This document shows, piece after piece, positions 1 to 4,214 of a stretch of DNA of 5,147 bases; position 1 is the stretch's first letter; each line of letters begins with the position of its first letter. A model generated the notes under the pieces. It was not told the origin of the DNA and searched no databases. It saw only the letters and a list, made by a program, of their open reading frames with translations. The stretch spans positions 1 to 5,147 of the forward strand of contig LKNC01000206.1 in assembly GCA_001564255.1 (NCBI GenBank). Reading direction: 5' to 3'. Both the position numbers and the translations under genes were made by a program. The DNA is from Natrialbaceae archaeon Tc-Br11_E2g1. GTDB taxonomy: Archaea > Halobacteriota > Halobacteria > Halobacteriales > Natrialbaceae.

Positions 1-370
1 CGGCGGCCTCGGCAAGCGCCATCGCCGCCGCGGCGAATCCCGAAGAAGAAGAGCCGAGGCCGACGTTCGAGGGGAAGGAGTTCCGACTCTCGAGACGGAC
101 CGGGTAGACCGTATGGGCGGCGTCGGAGAGCGAGCGGGCCTTCTCGACGACGGCCTCGACGCGCTCGTAGGCCCGCCCGTCGAGTTCCTCGTCGTCGACG
201 ACGAACGTGTCCTCCTCGTAGTCCATCGAGAACTCCACGGTAGTCCGTGTGTGACTCGGCGCCGTACACAGACTGATGCTGTCGTGGTAGGGAAGCCGCT
301 CGAACTCATCGCGCATCCCGTGATACTTGACCAGCCCCTGGATCGGGTGGGCCATGGCCGTGGCTTTCAT
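1..370 (-). CDS. mvaD: Phosphomevalonate/diphosphomevalonate decarboxylase, N-terminal part (cut by the window edge)
   Basis: Decarboxylase of the mevalonate route to isopentenyl units for archaeal lipids, cytoplasmic. In Haloferax volcanii the homologue is known to act on phosphomevalonate, giving isopentenyl phosphate. Only the first 123 residues are present; the family is usually about 320-330 residues. The N-terminus carries the family motif with Lys15 in LVKYHGMRD, matching KYWGKRD of classical diphosphomevalonate decarboxylases but with His for Trp and Met for the second Lys. The GHMP phosphate-binding loop follows at residues 98-112 (NSFPSNVGLGSSSSG). The ATG at 370 is chosen because the family motif begins right after it and a TATA-like element lies about 27 bases upstream, suggesting a leaderless mRNA. 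The small gene at 403-576 lies just upstream on the same strand. Family assignment is firm. Phosphomevalonate rather than diphosphomevalonate as substrate is inferred from the haloarchaeal relatives. Confidence 0.93.
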   Translation of the reverse strand, partial: MKATAMAHPIQGLVKYHGMRDEFERLPYHDSISLCTAPSHTRTTVEFSMDYEEDTFVVDDEELDGRAYERVEAVVEKARSLSDAAHTVYPVRLESRNSFPSNVGLGSSSSGFAAAAMALAEAA

Positions 371-380
371 ATTCTCACAG

Positions 381-395
381 GCGGCCGACGGCCGC
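381..395. repeat. Perfect inverted repeat between TATA element and start codon
   Basis: GCGGCC-GAC-GGCCGC: two perfect 6-base arms with a 3-base spacer. It abuts the TATA-like element and ends 10 bases before the decarboxylase ATG, so it would cover the core promoter between TATA box and transcription start. A repressor operator is possible, but the site is short and GC-rich, so chance is also possible. Confidence 0.45.
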
Positions 396-400
396 ATAAA
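395..400 (-). promoter_or_regulatory. TATA-like element of the decarboxylase gene
   Basis: Read on the minus strand this is TTTATG, centred about 27 bases before the ATG at 370. That is the spacing expected for a haloarchaeal promoter giving a leaderless or nearly leaderless transcript. It lies in the 32-base gap behind the small upstream gene, so the decarboxylase may have its own promoter even if read-through also occurs. Confidence 0.5.
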
Positions 401-402
401 GG

Positions 403-576
403 TCACGGATCGTTTACTTTCGGACTGCTGGAACCCCGTTCGGTCTCGAAGGCCGCGGAAACGTGCTCTCGCCAGGCACGAACCTCCTCGAGATCGCTCT
501 CGATGGCCTCGAGTTCGAGTTCGATGGCGTCGACGCGTTCGCCGCGATGGAGAGGGTAAGGCGGTACCTGTACCAT
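403..576 (-). CDS. Small acidic helical protein, unknown function (57 aa)
   Basis: I do not recognise this protein. The reading frame has haloarchaeal character: G/C-rich third positions, and a run of Glu/Asp/Leu/Ala from about residue 15 to 47 that reads as one long amphipathic helix or short coiled coil (VDAIELELEAIESDLEEV). A short tail rich in Ser and Pro follows. There is no signal peptide, membrane segment or cysteine. The ATG at 576 is the only ATG available in frame near the coding-looking part. The frame stays open upstream but has no ATG or GTG between about 577 and 655, and the composition there stops looking coding. No clear Shine-Dalgarno sequence precedes the ATG. It lies 32 bases upstream of the decarboxylase gene on the same strand and divergent from nth. 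A structural or partner-binding role is a guess only. Confidence 0.55.
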   Translation of the reverse strand: MVQVPPYPLHRGERVDAIELELEAIESDLEEVRAWREHVSAAFETERGSSSPKVNDP

Positions 577-640
577 CCGGGTTCGGCAGTCGTGTCGTCC
601 TCTGGAGATGTTGGCATGCCTGTGAGGGCAACGGTCACGG

Positions 641-650
641 TAATCATACT
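641..650. promoter_or_regulatory. AT-rich patch in divergent spacer, possible promoter
   Basis: TAATCATACT is the only AT-rich stretch in the 150-base spacer (577-726) between the small gene and nth. On either strand it could serve as a TATA element, but it would leave leaders of roughly 45-55 bases, unlike the leaderless spacing seen elsewhere in the window. No good TATA match sits 25-30 bases before the nth ATG. Weak call. Confidence 0.25.
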
Positions 651-726
651 TCCCCCGATCGTGAGAGCTGAGAACGCCGGGACACGAACCCGAAGGCTCA
701 AACGAACACCCTCCTAGCCGCCCAGT

Positions 727-1410
727 ATGGGAACGCCGCGTGACAGCCGCCAGCAGCAGGCCACGGAGGTAATCGACCGACTCGAGGCGGAGTACCCCGA
801 CTCGACGATCTCGCTTCGGTACTCGAACCGACTCGAGTTGTTGATCGCCGTCATCCTCTCGGCACAGTGTACCGACGAACGGGTGAACACGGAGACAGCA
901 CACCTCTTTTCGAAGTACGACGGGGCCGACGAGTACGCGACGGTCTCCCAGGAGGAACTCGCCGAGGACCTGAACTCGATCACCTACTACAACAACAAGG
1001 CGGGGTACATCCGCGAGGCGTGTGCGAAGATCAGAGACGACCACGACGGCGAGGTGCCCGACACGATGGCCGAGTTGACCGACCTCCCGGGAGTCGGACG
1101 GAAGACGGCGAACGTCGTCCTCCAGCACGCCCACGACGTCGTCGAGGGGATCGTCGTCGATACGCACGTCCAGCGGCTGTCACGTCGCCTCGGGCTCACC
1201 GAGGAGGAGTACCCGGAACCGATCGAGGAGGACCTGATGGGGGTCGTCCCGGAGGGCTACTGGCAGGGGTTTACCCACCTCTGTATCGATCACGGCCGGG
1301 CGGTGTGTTCGGCCCGAAACCCCGACTGTGGGGAGTGTGTCCTCGCCGACGTCTGTCCGTCCGAACGCGGCGACAGCGACATCGACCTCGCCTCCGGCGA
1401 GCCCTGGTAA
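727..1410 (+). CDS. nth: Endonuclease III (DNA glycosylase/AP lyase)
   Basis: Bifunctional DNA glycosylase and AP lyase that removes oxidised pyrimidines in base-excision repair. At 227 residues it is a full-length family member. The helix-hairpin-helix motif LPGVGRKTANVVL lies at residues 120-132 and carries the catalytic Lys126. The catalytic Asp145 is in VDTHVQRLSRRLGL. The C-terminal iron-sulfur cluster loop has the exact C-x6-C-x2-C-x5-C pattern (Cys194, 201, 204, 210). The N-terminal segment LLIAVILSAQCTDERVN (38-54) is also typical. The ATG at 727 fits the family N-terminus; no Shine-Dalgarno precedes it, so a leaderless or short-leader mRNA is likely. It is divergent from the small acidic gene and convergent with the NAD-kinase-like gene. 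All catalytic and cluster residues are present, so it should be active. Confidence 0.97.
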   Translation: MGTPRDSRQQQATEVIDRLEAEYPDSTISLRYSNRLELLIAVILSAQCTDERVNTETAHLFSKYDGADEYATVSQEELAEDLNSITYYNNKAGYIREACAKIRDDHDGEVPDTMAELTDLPGVGRKTANVVLQHAHDVVEGIVVDTHVQRLSRRLGLTEEEYPEPIEEDLMGVVPEGYWQGFTHLCIDHGRAVCSARNPDCGECVLADVCPSERGDSDIDLASGEPW

Positions 1411-1420
1411 TACTGACCGA

Positions 1421-1440
1421 GAAAAATCCGTGCGGTTTTC
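1421..1440. terminator. Possible bidirectional terminator between convergent genes
   Basis: An imperfect inverted repeat (GAAAAATCCG / CGGTTTTC) starts 10 bases after the nth stop. Read on the plus strand it ends in a T4 run; on the minus strand it ends in a T5 run. Archaeal termination relies on T-runs, so this could end nth and catch read-through from the opposite gene. A second short T4 run for the minus strand lies at about 1497-1500. The rest of the 119-base spacer shows no convincing gene. Confidence 0.35.
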
Positions 1441-1529
1441 GCCCGCCAGTATCGAACACGGATCAGAAGAACGCGAGGGCGACGCGGCCGAACGGGAAAA
1501 CCCCGACAGCCACCGGGACGAACCGCCGT

Positions 1530-2327
1530 TCAACAGCTAGTCGGACCCCCGAAGTACGGCACGCTCTCGTCGGTGACGAGCGTCGGGAACCGTCGTCCGG
1601 CGGTGATCGTAATCGAGGAGTCACAGTCGACGGCCCTGACCCGTCGATCGTCGACACAGAGCGCGATCGGGTCGTGGTCGCGTTCGACCGAGAGCCGAAC
1701 CTCCCCGTCGGGGAGCACCCAGTGTCTGGTCTGGGTCACGAACGGCCCGATCGGAACGACGGCGACGCCGTCGATATCCGGTGAGAGCAACGGACCGCCC
1801 GCCGCCCCCGCGTAGCCGTGACTGCCCGCCGGCGTGGCCACGACGACGCCGTCGGCACGGAAACACGCCACCGCCCGCGTTCGGCCCCGGACGCTGTACT
1901 CGGAGATCCGGGCCGGCTCGTCGGTGACGAGGGAGACGTCGAAAAGCGCCGGACCGAGGTCATCACCGTCGAGGTCGACGTCCAGGGTCGGCAGTTCCCG
2001 GCAGGTCGCCTTCCCGGCGAGGACTCCACGAAGCGCCGCCGACACCCGATCGCCGGGCACCGACCGAACCCCCTCGCCGGCCTCGACCGGGAGAACCGAC
2101 ACGCCCGTCCCGGAACGGACGGCCTCGAGAACCCCGCCCTCGCCGACGGCGACGAGCACGGCGGGCTCTCGAGCCAGCAACTGCTCGATCGGCTCGACGA
2201 CCAGGTCACCACCGGCCTCCGCGACAGCCGCCTCGAGGTCGGCCACCCCACCGGTCGGCAGGTCGACGTCCCCCTCGAGGACGCCGACGAGCGGGTCGGC
2301 CCCCGGCGTCCACTCCTCGCGAGTCAT
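1530..2327 (-). CDS. NAD kinase-like protein with degenerate active site
   Basis: A 265-residue NAD-kinase-fold protein. The best match is the central block ADGVVVATPAGSHGYAGAAG (158-177) followed by GPLLSPDIDGVAVVPIGPF, which aligns with the NAD-kinase pattern [20 protein letters not shown]...P. The catalytic motif GGDGT is not kept: the equivalent stretch reads LVAVGEGGVLEAV (58-70), putting Gly64 where the essential Asp belongs. The second motif, normally ALNEVV, reads ALFDVSL (127-133), losing the Asn and changing Glu to Asp. GSTAY has become GSHGY. This is therefore probably not a standard NAD kinase; it may be inactive, altered in substrate, or a nucleotide sensor. The ATG at 2327 is chosen over a TTG 27 bases upstream because GGAG (2332-2335) sits four bases before it. 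It follows the peptidase gene by 35 bases, so co-transcription is likely. Confidence 0.8.
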   Translation of the reverse strand: MTREEWTPGADPLVGVLEGDVDLPTGGVADLEAAVAEAGGDLVVEPIEQLLAREPAVLVAVGEGGVLEAVRSGTGVSVLPVEAGEGVRSVPGDRVSAALRGVLAGKATCRELPTLDVDLDGDDLGPALFDVSLVTDEPARISEYSVRGRTRAVACFRADGVVVATPAGSHGYAGAAGGPLLSPDIDGVAVVPIGPFVTQTRHWVLPDGEVRLSVERDHDPIALCVDDRRVRAVDCDSSITITAGRRFPTLVTDESVPYFGGPTSC

Positions 2328-2331
2328 GTGA

Positions 2332-2335
2332 CTCC
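2332..2335 (-). promoter_or_regulatory. Shine-Dalgarno-like GGAG for the NAD kinase-like gene
   Basis: On the minus strand GGAG lies four bases before the ATG at 2327. It favours this start over the in-frame TTG at 2354 and fits an internal gene of an operon that cannot use leaderless initiation. Confidence 0.5.
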
Positions 2336-2362
2336 GTTCCGGGGCCCCGAACAAAAGGGTAT

Positions 2363-3718
2363 TTACTCGTCGTAGGGCCAGTCGCCCGTAACTCGCATCC
2401 CCTCGGCGAGGTCTTCGGCCTCGAGGTCCTCGACGATCGCCGACTCGGGCCTGTGTTCGACCGTCACGTCCGCGCGGGCGAGTGAGACCACGAGAGCCGA
2501 CAGTAAGATCGCACTCTCGCGGAGGTCGCGTTTCTCGAGTTTGTCGAGGGTGTCGGCGGAGGTGTGACCCCAGCCGCGTCCGGCCGAATCGGAGGTACTC
2601 GAGACGTGGTAGCCGGGGACACCGTGTGCCACGAACGGCCAGTGGTCGCTGTGGGGGGACAGGCGAGGGACGATCTCGATGGGGTGGTCGTAGCGGTCGG
2701 CGACCGCCTCGGCGGCGGTCTCGAGGCCGTCGAAGCCGTGGGTCGAAAGCGAGAGCGTGCGATCGGCCACGACGCCGTCGTTGTTGACGATGGCCGTAAT
2801 CGTCCCGTGGTCCGCCCGTTCGGCGTGGTGACTCGAGCCCACGAGGCCGACCTCCTCCGCGCCGTAGACGACGAACTCGACGCGGGTCTCGAGGTCGTCC
2901 TCCCGGCTCGCGAGGGCGTTTGCGATCTCGACGACGGTCGCGGTTCCGGCCCCGTTGTCCATCGCACCCTCGCTGATGTCGTGGGCGTCGACGTGGCTCG
3001 TCACGAGGACGCGCTCGTCGGTGTCGGGGCCGAGTTCGGCGTGGACGTTCGCACTTTCGGCCTCGTGTATCTCCGCTTCGACCGTGAGTTCGACGGCTTC
3101 GCCCTCGAACCGTCTCGAGAGGCGGGCACCGACCTCACTCGAGACGCCGACGGCCGGGATCTCACCGATCGGGTCCTCGTCGGTGCCGTTGGACTCCGTC
3201 CGACTGTTCGCGGAACGTCGTTCGGCGCTACCCACACTCCCCGTGGGTGGCAGACAGCCCTCGACGTGGTTGCGATAGACGAAGCCGACGGCTCCGTTCT
3301 CGACGGCGTGATAGTATTTCTCCCGGCGGTGGAGGTAGCGATCGTAGTAGTCGGGCACGTCGCTCCTGACGAGGACGACCGCTCCCTCGAGGTCCCGCTG
3401 TTCGTACTCTTCGGGGAGCCCGTAACCGAGGTCGACCAGTTCCCCCGAGACCGTACCCGAGGGGCTCCGTGGCAAGGCGAGACACTCGAGGCGTTCCTCT
3501 CCCGCCTCGAGGCTGCTCCCCTCTCGCGTCCAGCCCTGTATCTCGAAGGGGTCGAGGCGGGCGTTCCGTGTGCCGACGGACTCGAGGGCCTCCCGAGTCG
3601 CCTCGGCGGCTCTCCGTTCGCCCTCGGTACCTGCTAGCCGATTCCCGATATCGACCAGCGTCTCGAGGTGGTTCCAGCCGACGTCGCTCGTAAAAACGTC
3701 ACCGATCCAGCGAACCAT
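2363..3718 (-). CDS. M28-family zinc aminopeptidase with PA-like insert
   Basis: Co-catalytic zinc peptidase of the M28 family, 451 residues. All expected zinc and catalytic positions are visible: His242 and Asp244 in SHVDAHD, bridging Asp254 in GAMDNGAGTA, the Glu288-Glu289 pair in YGAEEVGLVGS, Asp314 in VNNDGVV, and His385 in GWGHTSADTLDKL. SDHWPF (357-362) is also typical. Residues about 90-210, before the catalytic core, look like a protease-associated (PA) domain (GAVVLVRSD, AVENGAVGFVYRN). They contain a Ser/Arg/Asn/Glu-rich stretch at 161-187 that looks like a flexible, poorly conserved linker. The N-terminus is not a signal peptide and I see no membrane segment, so a cytoplasmic enzyme acting on peptides is inferred. 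The substrate is unknown. It sits 15 bases after the zinc-ribbon gene and 35 bases before the NAD kinase-like gene; no clear Shine-Dalgarno precedes the ATG at 3718. Confidence 0.92.
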   Translation of the reverse strand: MVRWIGDVFTSDVGWNHLETLVDIGNRLAGTEGERRAAEATREALESVGTRNARLDPFEIQGWTREGSSLEAGEERLECLALPRSPSGTVSGELVDLGYGLPEEYEQRDLEGAVVLVRSDVPDYYDRYLHRREKYYHAVENGAVGFVYRNHVEGCLPPTGSVGSAERRSANSRTESNGTDEDPIGEIPAVGVSSEVGARLSRRFEGEAVELTVEAEIHEAESANVHAELGPDTDERVLVTSHVDAHDISEGAMDNGAGTATVVEIANALASREDDLETRVEFVVYGAEEVGLVGSSHHAERADHGTITAIVNNDGVVADRTLSLSTHGFDGLETAAEAVADRYDHPIEIVPRLSPHSDHWPFVAHGVPGYHVSSTSDSAGRGWGHTSADTLDKLEKRDLRESAILLSALVVSLARADVTVEHRPESAIVEDLEAEDLAEGMRVTGDWPYDE

Positions 3719-3733
3719 TGTTTCGACCGTATG

Positions 3734-3868
3734 TCACCGTGGGACTTTGGTGGCTCGGTTACGATCGATCCACCGACAGGCCGGACAGGCGTCGATCCCC
3801 TGGACGTTCGTGAGTCGCTCCCCGCAGTCCGGGCACTCCCTGGATCGCCGTTGTGGTGGTCGAAGCAT
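3734..3868 (-). CDS. Small zinc-ribbon protein with two CPxC knuckles (44 aa)
   Basis: A 44-residue protein with two zinc knuckles: CPDCG at residues 12-16 and CPACR at 28-32, twelve residues apart. It has a basic N-terminus and C-terminus. It resembles the small double-CPxCG zinc-finger proteins that are numerous in haloarchaea, most without known function; four cysteines should bind one zinc. The frame is open further upstream to an ATG at 4021, but that extension is Arg-rich and unlike haloarchaeal coding sequence. A TATA-like element lies about 28 bases before the ATG at 3868, matching a leaderless mRNA. It is the first gene of a likely operon with the M28 peptidase, whose start is 15 bases after this stop. 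A regulatory or chaperone-like role toward the neighbours is inference only. Confidence 0.75.
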   Translation of the reverse strand: MLRPPQRRSRECPDCGERLTNVQGIDACPACRWIDRNRATKVPR

Positions 3869-3890
3869 CGGTTGAAGCGTTGGTATCGAC

Positions 3891-3900
3891 AATAATAAAT
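3891..3900 (-). promoter_or_regulatory. TATA element of the zinc-ribbon/peptidase/NAD kinase-like cluster
   Basis: Minus-strand ATTTATTATT, centred about 28 bases before the ATG at 3868. It is a very AT-rich block in GC-rich surroundings and at the right distance for a leaderless transcript starting at or near that ATG. No comparable element precedes the peptidase gene, which supports one transcript for the three genes. Confidence 0.6.
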
Positions 3901-3908
3901 CTATGCTA

Positions 3909-3920
3909 CGACGATCGTCG
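3909..3920. repeat. 12-base perfect palindrome CGACGATCGTCG
   Basis: Perfect self-complementary site just beyond the TATA element of the minus-strand cluster (on its upstream side). Its position would suit a regulator of that promoter. Short enough that chance cannot be excluded. Confidence 0.4.
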
Positions 3921-3950
3921 AACCACACGTCCCCGCTCTCGCGTGGTTCG
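3919..3950. repeat. Inverted repeat with 11-base arms (one mismatch)
   Basis: Arms CGAACCACACG (3919-3929) and CGCGTGGTTCG (3940-3950) pair at 10 of 11 positions around a 10-base loop. It shares two bases with the preceding palindrome. It could form a stable RNA hairpin or a two-fold protein site; no T-run follows on either strand, so it does not look like a terminator. Confidence 0.45.
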
Positions 3951-4010
3951 CGGTACGACGTGGCCGGCCCCGGCCGATCGTCGCCTCGACGTCGGCGGCG
4001 TGGTCCCCCG

Positions 4011-4022
4011 GGTGTCGACACC
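4011..4022. repeat. 12-base perfect palindrome GGTGTCGACACC
   Basis: Perfect self-complementary site in the middle of the spacer, about 190 bases before the icd start. The sequence differs from the palindrome at 3909-3920, so it is not a second copy of the same operator. Confidence 0.4.
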
Positions 4023-4180
4023 GGTTTGCTCGCCCGAACGTTCTGGACCCGGAGAGGAGTTCCCGACCGTTTCGAAGACCGTTCACATCTGTCCCGGAGG
4101 AAACCATAGCGTTTACACTACTGGTCGCCCAAACGGGGGGTCGGACGCAAAAGTCACCACGCCGTCTTCAAATAGAAGTC

Positions 4181-4188
4181 CTTTTACT
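4181..4188 (+). promoter_or_regulatory. TATA-like element of icd
   Basis: CTTTTACT, centred about 30 bases before the ATG at 4215, preceded by an A-rich stretch (AAATAGAAG) that could act as the upstream TFB-recognition element. This predicts a start within about five bases of the ATG, consistent with the lack of a Shine-Dalgarno sequence. A second T-rich site, GTTTACACT at about 4110-4118, would give a longer leader of about 75 bases and is less likely. Confidence 0.5.
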
Positions 4189-4214
4189 GGGTGTGAAAGA
4201 ATCGTATAGACGAA

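Larger units (their letters stand above)
3869..4214. other. 346-base divergent spacer between zinc-ribbon cluster and icd
   Basis: It holds the promoter elements of both flanking genes at its ends (about 3891-3900 and 4181-4188). The middle, about 3901-4110, is GC-rich with several short palindromes and open frames on both strands of 68 codons. Those frames are Arg-rich, lack the acidic haloarchaeal composition and have no convincing start signal, so I do not call a gene. A small RNA or regulator-binding region is possible but not shown. Confidence 0.5.

Noticed and set aside
414..701. Minus-strand 95-codon frame over the small acidic gene
   Set aside because: Ser/Arg-rich and out of frame with the acidic, G/C-third-position frame that overlaps it.
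577..726. Possible tRNA in the divergent spacer (GACACGAACCCG resembles part of a T-arm)
   Set aside because: No acceptor, D-arm or anticodon arm can be built around it on either strand.
577..1167. Minus-strand extension of the small acidic gene to 254 codons
   Set aside because: The upstream part is antisense to nth and out of keeping with the acidic C-terminal part; coding character appears only after about 576.
1411..1529. A short gene in the convergent spacer (plus-strand acidic tail or minus-strand hydrophobic tail)
   Set aside because: Both frames start deep inside neighbouring genes or lack starts, and no promoter or ribosome site precedes them.
867..1784. Plus-strand open frame of 305 codons overlapping nth
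   Set aside because: Arg/Pro/Gly-rich out-of-frame product across nth, the spacer and the opposite gene; nth in the other frame has complete catalytic and iron-sulfur motifs.
2564..3637. Plus-strand open frame of 357 codons opposite the peptidase gene
   Set aside because: It is the antisense shadow of the M28 gene, whose motifs are unambiguous; long antisense frames are common in GC-rich genomes with few stop codons.
3869..4021. N-terminal extension of the zinc-ribbon protein to an ATG at 4021 (95 aa)
   Set aside because: The added 51 residues are Arg/Pro-rich and uncharacteristic, and the strong TATA element lies inside this extension, placed for the ATG at 3868.
4096..4100. GGAGG that looks like a strong ribosome-binding site
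   Set aside because: No ATG, GTG or TTG lies at a usable distance downstream on the plus strand, so it does not serve a gene.
3901..4109. Open frames of 68 codons on both strands in the spacer before icd
   Set aside because: Both are rich in Arg/Ser, lack the acidic composition of the other proteins, and have no Shine-Dalgarno or TATA at the right distance. They occupy the same DNA and resemble chance frames in GC-rich sequence.
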